Shown in pieces: positions 25,471 through 34,408 of a stretch of DNA of 60,747 bases; position 1 is the first letter of the stretch; each line of letters begins with the position of its first letter. Origin of the DNA: an uncultured Sutterella sp. (lineage in GTDB: Bacteria > Pseudomonadota > Gammaproteobacteria > Burkholderiales > Burkholderiaceae_F); assembly GCA_937906995.1 (NCBI GenBank), contig CALESB010000014.1, positions 1 to 60,747 of the forward strand. The letters run 5' to 3'. The notes below the pieces were generated by a model. The model was not told where the DNA came from. It saw only the letters and a program-made list of their open reading frames with translations, and made no database searches. Position numbers and translations under genes: made by a program.

Positions 25471-25911
25471 ATGTCGAAATTAACGGTTCAATTTATGGAA
25501 AATGGCGAGTTTGACTTGCCGAGCGAAGACACAATGCGTACTTGGATCGAGGCTTGTATTGAGCGCGATACAACGTTAAATGTGCTCTTTGTTGACGAAG
25601 ATGAAGGCTTTGCTTTGAATAGTCAATATCGCCATAAAGACTACGCGACAAATGTTTTAACGTTTGACTATCAACACGAACCTGAAGCGATTGCTGATTT
25701 GGCTATTTGTGTGCCAGTGTTGGTGCGTGAAGCCAAAGAGCAAGAAAAGTCCTTTGAAGAGCATTTGGCACATTTACTCATTCATGGGGCGTTGCATGCT
25801 CACGGCTACGATCACATGAATGACGAAGAAGCCGAAGTGATGGAGACAAAGGAAATTAAGGCGCTAATGCAGTTAGGTTTTGATAATCCTTACGCAGATC
25901 GCGATATTTAG
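25471..25911 (+). CDS. ybeY: Endoribonuclease YbeY
   Basis: This metal-dependent RNase of 146 aa takes part in 16S rRNA 3' maturation and ribosome quality control. The zinc motif HLLIHGALHAHGYDHMNDEE (HGxLHxxGYDH) is near residues 107-126, and FALNSQYRHKDYATNVLTFDY lies upstream. In many Proteobacteria a CBS-domain CorC gene follows; here a terminator and a convergent gene follow instead, and the CorC-like gene is 14 kb away. Confidence 0.95.
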   Translation: MSKLTVQFMENGEFDLPSEDTMRTWIEACIERDTTLNVLFVDEDEGFALNSQYRHKDYATNVLTFDYQHEPEAIADLAICVPVLVREAKEQEKSFEEHLAHLLIHGALHAHGYDHMNDEEAEVMETKEIKALMQLGFDNPYADRDI

Positions 25912-25924
25912 TTTAGTCAAAGCC

Positions 25925-25950
25925 GAGGGGGAGTTTTCCCCCTCTTTTCT
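25925..25950 (+). terminator. Terminator of miaB-phoH-ybeY
   Basis: GAGGGGGA (25925-25932) pairs with TCCCCCTC (25937-25944), loop GTTT, then TTTTCTTT on the plus strand. Confidence 0.9.
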
Positions 25951-25954
25951 TTGG

Positions 25955-27250
25955 TTAAATATTTTCGGCCTTAGGCTCTTTTTTGAGTTGAATCGGTACG
26001 AGTAGCATAAGGCCTATCACAAAGAACATCCCTGTTGCCAATAAGGCAAAACGATGGTCATTATTGGTAACCCAAGTTAGGATCCCGTAGGTCATTGGAC
26101 CGATGATATTGGCAACCCATAAGGCCATATTCCAGAAAGAATAAAATGCCGCGGTTTGAGAGCTGGGGGCTAAGGCACCCACTAAGGCTCGACCTGCGGA
26201 TTGGCTAGACCCCATTGCAATACCAGCAAGGTTAGCAGCGATCCAAAACACAGGTTTTGTTTCGGCAAAATACCCAACACCAATCATGCCTAACCACACA
26301 ACAAGTGTGAGCATTAAAGCGTATTTGTGACCAATGCGGTCTTCGATATAGCCGAATGCAAAAGCACCGATAGCCGCAGTGATATTGACGAGCAATACCA
26401 TGAAAATGGTTTCAGCTTCACTAAAACCCATCACTTGATTGGCATAGATAGCAGCTAGGGTGACAACTACGGCTATGCCGGCTTGGAAAAAGAGCCCACT
26501 TGCAACTAAATAAGCAAAGTTTTTGTGTTGTGGCAATGACTTAAATGTTGTGACTAACGATGCTTGAGATTCTTTGACCAACGTTAAGAATCGAGCATGT
26601 GTGCGAGGCGTTGCACGCTCTTTGAGCCAAAGAGCCAATGGCGTTGCAGCAATCAAAAAGACGATAGCAGTGACCAACATTGTGTAAGGGACATAGTCTT
26701 GGGCTTGTGCGCCATTGGCTTGCATGATGCTAACAATGACTAAACTAATCCCAAGTGTTAAAAGACCTCCACAATAGCCAAAACTCCATCCCCAACCCGA
26801 GACCTTCCCCAAAGACTCAGACGGAGCGAGTTCCGGTAAAAAGGCTGAATTAAGGGTTTCGCCGACGTTATAGCCAAAATTACTGATAATCACCATGATA
26901 ACGGCGAGAAAAATGCTTCCATCGCCTGTGTAGTACAGTCCCAAGGTGCCAAAAATGCACAAGAGACTCATTAAAATAACCCAGAATTTTTTATTAGCTT
27001 TAAGGTCTGCTGCCGCACCGATAAAAGGCATCAACACAATCGAAAGAATGTTGCTTGCTGCAATGACTGTTGTCCATAAAAGTGTCGCCCAAGAGGCATT
27101 CCCACAAATAACACCTACAAAGTAAGCATTGAAAACAGCCGTTAAAACAACGGTTGTATAACCGGAATTAGCAAAGTCAAAAGCCGACCAAGCCCATATT
27201 TCTTTTTTGCTAACGCCTTCTTTTAAGTGTTTTGAGGAGAAAAGTTCCAT
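25955..27250 (-). CDS. MFS transporter, UMF1/Atg22-like family
   Basis: The 431-aa protein has about 12 hydrophobic segments and the UMF1-type N-terminus EIWAWSAFDFANSGYTTVVL (compare the W-x-x-x-DFANS-x-Y pattern of Atg22-like permeases). It then has NFGYNVGETLNSAFLPELA near residue 145 and the internal GYIEDRIGHKYALML loop near residue 300. Substrates of this family are poorly known; amino-acid efflux is suggested for the yeast member. It begins 14 bp after the deacetylase-like gene, so the two are probably co-transcribed. Confidence 0.85.
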   Translation of the reverse strand: MELFSSKHLKEGVSKKEIWAWSAFDFANSGYTTVVLTAVFNAYFVGVICGNASWATLLWTTVIAASNILSIVLMPFIGAAADLKANKKFWVILMSLLCIFGTLGLYYTGDGSIFLAVIMVIISNFGYNVGETLNSAFLPELAPSESLGKVSGWGWSFGYCGGLLTLGISLVIVSIMQANGAQAQDYVPYTMLVTAIVFLIAATPLALWLKERATPRTHARFLTLVKESQASLVTTFKSLPQHKNFAYLVASGLFFQAGIAVVVTLAAIYANQVMGFSEAETIFMVLLVNITAAIGAFAFGYIEDRIGHKYALMLTLVVWLGMIGVGYFAETKPVFWIAANLAGIAMGSSQSAGRALVGALAPSSQTAAFYSFWNMALWVANIIGPMTYGILTWVTNNDHRFALLATGMFFVIGLMLLVPIQLKKEPKAENI

Positions 27251-27264
27251 GGTGATTAAAGCGA

Positions 27265-28209
27265 CTAAAGGTGAGCTAATGTACGGATATGAGCAATAAC
27301 TGAGCGAGCAAGACTTCGTCGCTCATAGCCGCCTTCTAAGACACTGACAATACGTCCTTGACAGACTGCGTGGGCAATGTCATCAATGATGCGCGTCATA
27401 TGCGCATAATCTAAATCAGAAAAATCCAATTGGGCCATGACTTCATTGGCATGAGCATCAAAGCCAGCTGAAATTAAAATCAATTCAGGTTGAAGCTTTT
27501 GGATGATGGGTTCCCAGACATTACGGATAATTTCGCAGGCTTCGTCGCCTGTTGCTCCTGGAGATAAGGCTTCATTGTGAATATTATTGGCTGAAAAGCC
27601 GCCTCCCACATGTGGGAAAATGCCTTCTTGGAATAGCGAAAAGAAATCAATATCTTTTCGATTTTTCACAATGTCTTCAGTCCCATCGCCATGATGAGCG
27701 TCAAAATCAATAATTACGACGTGTTTAAGTTTTAAAACCTCTACAGCGTAAAGAGCGGCAATTGCAACATTATTGAAGATGCAAAAACCACCTGCACCAT
27801 TGCGATGCGCATGGTGACCAGGAGGTCGAACCATACAAAATGCATTACGAAGTTTGCCACTCATGATTTGGTCAACGGCGTCTAAAACGCATCCTGCCGA
27901 CTCAAAAGCAGCATTAAGTGAGCCTGAGCAAATCGCTGTGTCTTCACTGATATAAGCGATTTCCTTTGGTAGCAGGGGAGTTTTTTCTTTGACTAATGAA
28001 AGATAACTTTCATCATGTGCCCGAAGAATATCGGCTTCTGTGGCTTTGCGTTGACTTTCAATATGGTCAAACGCTTGATAAAGACCACTCGCAACTAAGC
28101 GCTCTTCAATCGCCTCAATTCTTAGCGGTGATTCGGGGCTTCGCTCATCAGTGATGTGTTCAAAGCACGAATGATGGGAAAACAGACCAGTAGGCACAAT
28201 CAATCTCAT
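27265..28209 (-). CDS. Histone deacetylase family protein
   Basis: This 314-aa arginase/deacetylase-fold protein carries the HDAC signatures: CMVRPPGHHAHRNGAGGFCIFNNVAIAA region near residues 125-150 with the His-His pair, zinc ligands in IIDFDAHHGDGT near residue 165 and SAGFDAH near residue 250, and the closing GGYE near residue 295. Bacterial members deacetylate acetyl-lysine, acetylpolyamines or acetoin-pathway proteins; the substrate cannot be chosen from sequence alone. ATG 28209 is preferred to an upstream TTG. It sits upstream of a UMF1-type transporter. Confidence 0.88.
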   Translation of the reverse strand: MRLIVPTGLFSHHSCFEHITDERSPESPLRIEAIEERLVASGLYQAFDHIESQRKATEADILRAHDESYLSLVKEKTPLLPKEIAYISEDTAICSGSLNAAFESAGCVLDAVDQIMSGKLRNAFCMVRPPGHHAHRNGAGGFCIFNNVAIAALYAVEVLKLKHVVIIDFDAHHGDGTEDIVKNRKDIDFFSLFQEGIFPHVGGGFSANNIHNEALSPGATGDEACEIIRNVWEPIIQKLQPELILISAGFDAHANEVMAQLDFSDLDYAHMTRIIDDIAHAVCQGRIVSVLEGGYERRSLARSVIAHIRTLAHL

Positions 28210-28339
28210 TAGCAACAACTAAGGTTAATTTTAATGAACTTGGGTTCAATTTTTGCTGAAGAATATTGAAAGTTATCAGAAGATAAGGGATTTTCACGTC
28301 TTGAAGCAAAAATTGTTCATTTGGAAGAGGAAAACGCTT

Positions 28340-28367
28340 TTGCAAGGAACATGACAGGCCGTATAAT
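28340..28367 (+). promoter_or_regulatory. Promoter of erpA
   Basis: TTGCAA (28340-28345) and a perfect TATAAT (28362-28367) are separated by 16 bp, 37 bp upstream of the erpA start. No obvious Fe-S or iron-regulator operator is recognisable. Confidence 0.55.
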
Positions 28368-28404
28368 CGTCACTTCACATACTGAATGTTTCAAGGAATT
28401 GATC

Positions 28405-28761
28405 ATGCAAGAAAACGAAGAATTGTTGGCTCCGGAACCGATTCACTTTACGGATGCAGCCGTGGCAAAAGTCAAAAGCCTGATCGAAGAAGAAGGCAAT
28501 GATCAATTAAAGTTGCGCGTTTTTGTTCAAGGTGGTGGCTGTTCAGGTTTCCAATATGGATTCCAGTTCGATGAAACGGTCAACGATGACGATGCACAAA
28601 TGGTAAAAGATGGCGTTACGCTTTTAATTGACTCATTAAGTTATCAATATTTGGTGGGCGCAGAAATCGACTTTAAGGAAGATTTAACGGGTGCACAATT
28701 TGTGATTCGCAATCCGAACGCTGTCACAACGTGTGGTTGTGGCTCTTCTTTCTCAGTCTAG
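28405..28761 (+). CDS. erpA: Iron-sulfur cluster insertion protein ErpA
   Basis: This A-type carrier (118 aa) delivers [4Fe-4S] clusters to apo-proteins, for example those of isoprenoid synthesis. The three cluster cysteines are in GGGCSGFQYGF near residue 48 and TCGCGSSFSV at the C-terminus. The N-terminus IHFTDAAVAKVKSLIEEEG is typical. ATG 28405 has AAGGA 8 nt upstream, while the longer in-frame reading covers the promoter. It converges with anmK, overlapping its 3' end by 4 nt. Confidence 0.95.
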   Translation: MQENEELLAPEPIHFTDAAVAKVKSLIEEEGNDQLKLRVFVQGGGCSGFQYGFQFDETVNDDDAQMVKDGVTLLIDSLSYQYLVGAEIDFKEDLTGAQFVIRNPNAVTTCGCGSSFSV

Positions 28762-29861
28762 AAAGCAGGGTAAAGGGCCCCTAAAATTCGTGGCCCAGCC
28801 GCATGCGTTACAGCCGGGAGATTCCCGGCTTTTCTTTGTCTGAAGCAATATGCAAGCCAGGCAAAGGCCATCGATTCAACGTGCATGGGATGCACGCCTA
28901 AATCTTGCGTGTTATGGACTTGAAGTCCTTCACTTCGTAAGTCCTCAAGGATGAGGGGATTAAAGGCCCCTCCACCGCAAATAAAGACCTCTTTGATGCA
29001 ATGATCATTATTTTTAATGGCACTGCTAATGCCATAGGCCGTTAATTTTGCCAAGGTTCTTTGAACGTCTTGCGGGGCAAGGCACTCAATATTGGGAAAG
29101 CGATCTTTGAGCCAATTTAAATGGAAATACTCTCGCCCCGTGCTTTTGGGAGGTTTGCGCGAAAAATAGGGGTCTGCCATCAATGCTTGTAAAAGCGCGT
29201 CGTCGATTTGACCCATAGCGCCCCAAGCGCCATCTTTGTCGAAGGTGTGCCCAGTTTGTTGGGTACACCAATTGTCTAATAAGGTATTACCAGGACCACA
29301 GTCAAAACCTGTCACAGACTCAGGCGTTAAGAAACTAACGTTAGCAATGCCACCAATGTTCACAATGGCCCGTGGTTCATTTGAGCCAAAGATGGCCTGA
29401 TGGAAGGCAGGGACAAGGGGGGCACCTTCACCGCCGGCAGCCATATCACGGCTTCTAAAATCAGCGATAATGTCAATACCAGTGAGTTCAGCTAATAATG
29501 AAGGATTATTTAATTGAACTGTGAAATGATCCTGAGGGCAGTGCCGAATGGTTTGCCCATGAACGCCAATACTATCAATCTCACTAGCAGTTAATTGCAG
29601 TTTATCTAACAACTTCTGTGTTACGTCGGCATAAACATGAGCTAGTAAAATTCCTGCTTCTCCCATTCGTTGGAGCTCATTATTACCAGGCGTCAGAAGC
29701 GAAGTCAGCGTTTGACGTAACTGTGAAGTAAAGCCCATACACTCATGACCCAAAAAGCGGATCTTATTTTCTTCAAATGCACATGCAACAGCATCCGCAC
29801 CATCAAGGCTTGTGCCAGACATGATGCCAATGCAAATAGTGGGACGATGAGTCATGCTCAT
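28758..29861 (-). CDS. anmK: Anhydro-N-acetylmuramic acid kinase
   Basis: AnmK converts 1,6-anhydro-MurNAc to MurNAc-6-phosphate in cell-wall recycling. The 367-aa protein has the N-terminal phosphate-binding motif GIMSGTSLDGADAVAC near residue 12, GVHGQTIRH near residue 98, IVNIGGIANVSFL near residue 165 and FICGGGAFNPLIL near residue 293. The start ATG overlaps the stop of the M23 peptidase gene (TAATG). Linking a wall-cleaving peptidase with a wall-recycling kinase makes functional sense. Confidence 0.94.
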   Translation of the reverse strand: MSMTHRPTICIGIMSGTSLDGADAVACAFEENKIRFLGHECMGFTSQLRQTLTSLLTPGNNELQRMGEAGILLAHVYADVTQKLLDKLQLTASEIDSIGVHGQTIRHCPQDHFTVQLNNPSLLAELTGIDIIADFRSRDMAAGGEGAPLVPAFHQAIFGSNEPRAIVNIGGIANVSFLTPESVTGFDCGPGNTLLDNWCTQQTGHTFDKDGAWGAMGQIDDALLQALMADPYFSRKPPKSTGREYFHLNWLKDRFPNIECLAPQDVQRTLAKLTAYGISSAIKNNDHCIKEVFICGGGAFNPLILEDLRSEGLQVHNTQDLGVHPMHVESMAFAWLAYCFRQRKAGNLPAVTHAAGPRILGALYPAF

Positions 29862-31336
29862 TATTTCTTCGATTGAGTTGGCGGATTCTTATCAGTAGCA
29901 GCCTGAGCAATGGCTTCTGCCTTTTCTTGAGGTTTAACTGACTGAATACGATTAATGAGTGCAAGACGTGTTGTTAACGGCTGAGCTTGAGCAAGAAGCG
30001 TTTCAAGCTCTTCGTTCGTTAAACGGTCTTTGTCCGGGAACTTAACCTTTAAGGGGTTTACCTGTCGGTTGTTCACTCGAAGTTCATAGTGTAAGTGAGG
30101 GCCAGTGGCAAGGCCTGTTGCGCCAACATATCCAATCACATCGCCTTTTTTCACTTTTTTGCCAACCTTCATGCCGTCTGCAATTTTAGACATATGGGCA
30201 TAAAGTGAAGTACGTTCACTATCGTGAGTAATAACGAGATAATGACCGTAGCCATCGTGGTCAAAGCGTCGTCGGGTAATTGTGCCGTCAGCGGCTGCAT
30301 AAATTTTATTACCCTTTGCAGAGCCAAAGTCGGTGCCTAAATGTGGACGTAACACGCCGGTGACTGGGTGTCGTCTCATAGGCATAAAACGAGAGGTAAC
30401 ACGCGCTCCATCAACGGGAACGCGGATAAAAGCCATTTGCGTGGTTTCACCGTCAAGACCATAAAAACCACCGTCAGCAGTGCCATCGTCTGCCCAGAAT
30501 GTTTCAATTGTTTGGCCTTCATGTGTTAGGGCTAAAGCCAAAATTTTTCCAGTACGAACAAAGTCACCTTCTAAGAACTTGCGCTCATAGATTAAACGGA
30601 ACTCATCACCAGCAGATAGTGCAAGGCCGTTTTTAAACTTTCGTTCAAAGGCTTGTGAAATTTGGGCAATCACATTGTCTGGAAGGCCTGCGTCTTGAGC
30701 TGCTTCCCAAAGAGTTGTTTTTACAATACCACCAGCCATCGCTTGGCGAGTGTCATATACAAATGGCGTCGCTTTAATTGTTAGTTTTTCGCCTAATCGA
30801 GTAATGGTGACCATTTTGTCATCTTGGTCACGTCCCCGAGCTTCTAAGAAAATCTTCATTGATTGAAGTTTTTTATCTTGCGAAACTTTGGCTTGAACAT
30901 AGACACCTTCTCGAGGCGTAGAAAGTGCCGATGCCAAGGATTGTTGGCGAACAAACTTTAGTGCATTTTTATCGTCGATGTTTAATCGAGAAAAAATGGA
31001 GCCTAAGGTGTCATTGCGACGAATAACAGTCGTGTGTGTTACTACAACACGACGAGTTGCAACCTCGGTAATTCGTTCAGCAATCGCAGGAACGGGGAGA
31101 GCCGTTTCAATCATTTGCTGATTAGCACGAGCAAGGTACTCTTCATCATCAGGATTGAGAGTATAAGCAGCGATACCAACAGACAGTGGAAGTGCCGTAC
31201 AGATACCGGCAAGAGCAGCGCGTTGATAAGGACTGCGCACAAGGGCTATCCATGCGCGACCAATTGCCTGCAGGGTAGTTAAAACCCCGTAGCCAATAGT
31301 GCGTAAATTCTTTGCTAAAACGCTTGGTGCAGACAT
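29861..31336 (-). CDS. M23 family metallopeptidase (cell-wall endopeptidase)
   Basis: The 491-aa protein has a cytoplasmic N-terminus, one membrane segment (about residues 40-58), a periplasmic OapA/LysM-like region with VIRRNDTLGSIFSRLNID near residue 102, and a C-terminal LytM domain. The zinc ligands are seen in HLGTDFGSAKGN (HxxxD) near residue 328 and GPHLHYELR (HxH) near residue 416. It is predicted to cut peptide cross-links of peptidoglycan, like MepM. The tail after residue 440 is basic and low in complexity. It lies divergent from tyrS and is coupled to anmK. Confidence 0.92.
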   Translation of the reverse strand: MSAPSVLAKNLRTIGYGVLTTLQAIGRAWIALVRSPYQRAALAGICTALPLSVGIAAYTLNPDDEEYLARANQQMIETALPVPAIAERITEVATRRVVVTHTTVIRRNDTLGSIFSRLNIDDKNALKFVRQQSLASALSTPREGVYVQAKVSQDKKLQSMKIFLEARGRDQDDKMVTITRLGEKLTIKATPFVYDTRQAMAGGIVKTTLWEAAQDAGLPDNVIAQISQAFERKFKNGLALSAGDEFRLIYERKFLEGDFVRTGKILALALTHEGQTIETFWADDGTADGGFYGLDGETTQMAFIRVPVDGARVTSRFMPMRRHPVTGVLRPHLGTDFGSAKGNKIYAAADGTITRRRFDHDGYGHYLVITHDSERTSLYAHMSKIADGMKVGKKVKKGDVIGYVGATGLATGPHLHYELRVNNRQVNPLKVKFPDKDRLTNEELETLLAQAQPLTTRLALINRIQSVKPQEKAEAIAQAATDKNPPTQSKK

Positions 31337-31468
31337 TGAGAGCTTGGATAGACTAAAATAAGCCGATACGGTAAAAGAAGATGAGGCGTATTGTACCCTA
31401 AAAGTTAGTTATCGCCTGTGAGTCCTTCTTTTTAACGGATTGTTTTTGTAAAAGTTTTTGAGGAAGCC

Positions 31469-32707
31469 ATGAGCGAATCGGAAAAGAAATACCCAGTCAC
31501 AGCGCAAGTGAAAGAAGCGTTGGAGACCATCAAACGCGGTGTAGACACTTTATTGGTTGAAAGCGACTTTGAACAAAAGCTCGCTCGTTCTATGGCTACG
31601 GGTACGCCGTTGCGCTGTAAGTTAGGTTTAGACCCGACAGCACCAGACATTCATATCGGTCACACGGTGGTACTAAATAAGTTGCGTCAATTGCAAGATT
31701 TGGGCCATCAAGTGATTTTCTTGATCGGTGACTTTACTGCTGCTATTGGTGACCCGTCTGGCCGTAATGTAACGCGTCCGCCGCTTTCTCGTGAGCAAAT
31801 TGAAGTCAATGCAAAGACTTACTTGGATCAAGCTAGCCTTATCTTAGATCGCGAAAAGACGGAAATCCGCTATAACTCTGAGTGGTGTGACAAGATGTCC
31901 GCCACAGACATGATTCGTTTGGCATCTCGTTATACGTTAGCTCGTTTGTTGGAACGTGATGACTTCGCTAAGCGCTATGCTGAAAACGCTCCGATTGCTA
32001 TGCATGAGCTTCTTTATCCTTTAATGCAAGGCTACGATAGTGTGGCATTGAAGGCTGATTTGGAATTGGGTGGCTCCGATCAACGTTTCAATCTTTTGGT
32101 TGGACGTGAGTTGCAACGTCAGTATGATCAAGAACCGCAATGTATTTTGACAATGCCTTTGTTGGTTGGCTTAGATGGCGTGAATAAGATGAGTAAGTCT
32201 AAGCATAACTACATCGGTATCACTGATGCAGCTAACGACATGTTCGGTAAAGTGATGTCTGTCTCAGACTCCTTGATGTGGGACTGGTATGACTTATTAA
32301 GCTTACGCAGCAATGCTGAATTAGCTCAATTGAAAAAAGAATGCAGTGAAGGTCGCAATCCGCGTGATGCCAAGGTTATGTTGGCTAAGGAAATTGTTAC
32401 GCGCTTTCATGATGAAGCTGCTGCAGATGCTGCTGAAGCTGAGTTTAATAACCGCTTCCGTGCTGGCGAAATGCCCTCTGATATTCAAGAGATCTCAGTT
32501 GCAGCTCAAGACGGTGAAATTGGTATTGGCAAGATGATTAAGGAGGCTGGCCTTTGTGCTTCAGTAGGTGAGGCTAACCGCAATATCGATCAAGGTGGTG
32601 TGCGTCTTGACGGTGAGCGCGTTGCAGACCGCGGTTTGAAGTTAGCAGCAGGCACCTATGTCTTGCAGGTCGGTAAGCGTAAGTGGGCGAAAGTAACGGT
32701 TAATTAA
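31469..32707 (+). CDS. tyrS: Tyrosine--tRNA ligase
   Basis: This class I synthetase (412 aa, TyrS2-type length) has the HIGH motif as HIGHT within DPTAPDIHIGHTVVLNKLRQ near residue 58, and KMSKSKHNYI near residue 240. Its C-terminal S4 RNA-binding domain begins with GEANRNIDQGGVRLDGERV near residue 365. A GAGGAA site precedes ATG 31469. The divergent arrangement with the M23 peptidase is common in Betaproteobacteria. Confidence 0.96.
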   Translation: MSESEKKYPVTAQVKEALETIKRGVDTLLVESDFEQKLARSMATGTPLRCKLGLDPTAPDIHIGHTVVLNKLRQLQDLGHQVIFLIGDFTAAIGDPSGRNVTRPPLSREQIEVNAKTYLDQASLILDREKTEIRYNSEWCDKMSATDMIRLASRYTLARLLERDDFAKRYAENAPIAMHELLYPLMQGYDSVALKADLELGGSDQRFNLLVGRELQRQYDQEPQCILTMPLLVGLDGVNKMSKSKHNYIGITDAANDMFGKVMSVSDSLMWDWYDLLSLRSNAELAQLKKECSEGRNPRDAKVMLAKEIVTRFHDEAAADAAEAEFNNRFRAGEMPSDIQEISVAAQDGEIGIGKMIKEAGLCASVGEANRNIDQGGVRLDGERVADRGLKLAAGTYVLQVGKRKWAKVTVN

Positions 32708-32731
32708 TTTCTCGGGTACTACCGCCGAAAG

Positions 32732-32774
32732 AAAAGCCAAGACGTCCACCTAAGCGGCATGTCTTGGCTTTTTT
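32732..32774 (+). terminator. Terminator of tyrS
   Basis: AAAAGCCAAGAC (32732-32743) pairs with GTCTTGGCTTTT (32761-32772) and ends in a run of T residues. The dtd start follows within 20 bp. Confidence 0.85.
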
Positions 32775-32790
32775 GTTGAGAGAGGAAAAA

Positions 32791-33228
32791 ATGATAGGGT
32801 TATTGCAACGAGTAAGTGAAGCGAGTGTGACGGTTGAGGGAGAAACCATTGGCGCCATTAACAAAGGATTATTGGTGTTGGTTTGTGCTCAGAAAGAAGA
32901 TACGGAAGAAAATGTCGAAAAACTAGCCAAGAAAGTTTTGGGTTATCGTATTTTTGAAGACGAAAACGGCAAAATGAATAAAAGCGTTACGGATGTTAAT
33001 GGTGAGCTTTTAATTGTTTCTCAGTTCACATTGGCTGCTGATACATCACGAGGATTGCGTCCCAGCTTTACGCCGGCAGCAGCCCCTGATGTAGGGCTTC
33101 GTTTGTACGAGGCTTTTGTAAAGCTTATTCGTCAGTCTGGGCTTAAGGTGCAAACAGGAGAGTTTGGGGCTCATATGAAAGTGGGCCTTGTCAATGATGG
33201 TCCTGTGACGATTTGGTTGGAAGTTTAG
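32791..33228 (+). CDS. dtd: D-aminoacyl-tRNA deacylase
   Basis: Dtd (145 aa) removes D-amino acids mis-charged on tRNA. Family motifs: MIGLLQRVSEASVTVEGETI at the N-terminus, SQFTLAADTSRGLRPSF (the SQFTL motif) near residue 77, and the cross-subunit MKVGLVNDGPVTIWLEV (the NxGPVT-type motif) at the C-terminus. The ATG at 32791 has an AGAGGA site; the longer reading overlaps the tyrS terminator. The PEBP-family gene follows 10 bp later. Confidence 0.95.
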   Translation: MIGLLQRVSEASVTVEGETIGAINKGLLVLVCAQKEDTEENVEKLAKKVLGYRIFEDENGKMNKSVTDVNGELLIVSQFTLAADTSRGLRPSFTPAAAPDVGLRLYEAFVKLIRQSGLKVQTGEFGAHMKVGLVNDGPVTIWLEV

Positions 33229-33238
33229 GAGAAATCAT

Positions 33239-33835
33239 ATGAAGTTGATTAGTCATGATTTTGAGCATGGACAATGGATTCCGCCAGAGTGTGCTTATGG
33301 GCGATTAAACAATGGTGAGTTTGCTCTATCAGATAATCTTAACCCACATTTAAAGTGGAGCAATTTACCTGAAGGAACAAAATCACTGGTTATTGCGTGC
33401 ATTGATCCAGATGTTCCGACAGATCGTGAAGCTCTTAATGCGGATGGTGAAATTCCAGAGGATCAACCACGTCGTGATTTTGTGCACTGGTTAATCTGGA
33501 ATGTCAGTCCTGAAGTTAATGAAATTCAAAAGGGTGAAGCCAGTGTTGGAGATGAAACAACAGGCAAAACCTTTGAAAAATTTGTTGGCGTCGAGGCATT
33601 AAATGACTACACGCGCAACGCAGAGGTGCATCGCGGTTATGATGGCCCCTGTCCTCCGGGATTTGATGCGCGTTTACATGGCTATGAGTTTATGGTTTAC
33701 GCCTTGGATGTGGATGCGTTGGATTTGCCGGATACGGCTTCATGGTTGCAAGTGAGAACAGCTATGGCAGCACATGTCTTGGGAATGTCGGTTTTGCAAG
33801 GCATTTTTAGTCTGAATCCACGCCTGCAAGAGTAA
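33239..33835 (+). CDS. YbhB/YbcL-family PEBP-like protein
   Basis: This 198-aa protein belongs to the phosphatidylethanolamine-binding/Raf-kinase-inhibitor-like family of bacteria. It has the anion-site residues in NLNPHLKWSNLPEGTKSL near residue 32, CIDPDVPTDRE near residue 57, FVHWLIWNVSP near residue 80 and the YDGPCPPG stretch near residue 133. There is no signal peptide, so it is cytoplasmic. The biochemical role of bacterial members is unclear. It is translated from an AGGAGA site right after dtd. Confidence 0.88.
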   Translation: MKLISHDFEHGQWIPPECAYGRLNNGEFALSDNLNPHLKWSNLPEGTKSLVIACIDPDVPTDREALNADGEIPEDQPRRDFVHWLIWNVSPEVNEIQKGEASVGDETTGKTFEKFVGVEALNDYTRNAEVHRGYDGPCPPGFDARLHGYEFMVYALDVDALDLPDTASWLQVRTAMAAHVLGMSVLQGIFSLNPRLQE

Positions 33836-33964
33836 AGAAAATAGTGAGTTGAATGCAATTTGATCAGCCACAAGAAGTGGGAAAGGCGTACAATAAAAGT
33901 TGGTTTTTCTCAATATCTTGTGGTTAATGCTCGATTGTGTCGAGTAAGCTGGCCGGAGGCTGTT

Positions 33965-34408
33965 ATGTTTTGTCCGTTTTGTAAGCACGAACAAACTCAA
34001 GTGATTGACTCTCGTACGAGTGAGGATGGTACAACCATTCGTCGTCGCCGTCGTTGTTTAAAGTGTGAGAAGCGATTTACGACTTATGAGCGTGTGGAAC
34101 TGTCCATGCCATCGATCATTAAGCGAGGTGGTGGACGTTGTGAATACGACCAACGTAAGCTCAGAGCTTCAATGATGTTGGCCCTGAGAAAGCGACCAGT
34201 TTCCCGTGAGCGTATTGATGAAGCGGTTAATCGCATTGAGCAAAAAATGTTAGCTTTAGGTGAACGAGAAATTCGTAGCGATCGTTTAGGCGAATTGGTG
34301 ATGGAGCAATTGCGCATGCTCGATAAAGTTGCTTATGTTCGCTTTGCTAGTGTCTATCGTAATTTCGAGGACGTTAAGAAGTTCGCAGACGTAGCTAGAG
34401 AAGCTTGA
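33965..34408 (+). CDS. nrdR: Transcriptional repressor NrdR
   Basis: NrdR (147 aa) represses ribonucleotide reductase genes in response to ATP/dATP. It has a zinc ribbon at the N-terminus (MFCPFCKHEQTQVIDSR then RRCLKCEKRFTTYERVE, four Cys) and an ATP-cone domain from about residue 48 (IIKRGGGRCEYDQRKLRASM). The ATG at 33965 follows GGAGG; the longer in-frame extension has no family similarity. Its stop codon overlaps the ribD start (TGATG). No nrd gene is in the window. Confidence 0.95.
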   Translation: MFCPFCKHEQTQVIDSRTSEDGTTIRRRRRCLKCEKRFTTYERVELSMPSIIKRGGGRCEYDQRKLRASMMLALRKRPVSRERIDEAVNRIEQKMLALGEREIRSDRLGELVMEQLRMLDKVAYVRFASVYRNFEDVKKFADVAREA

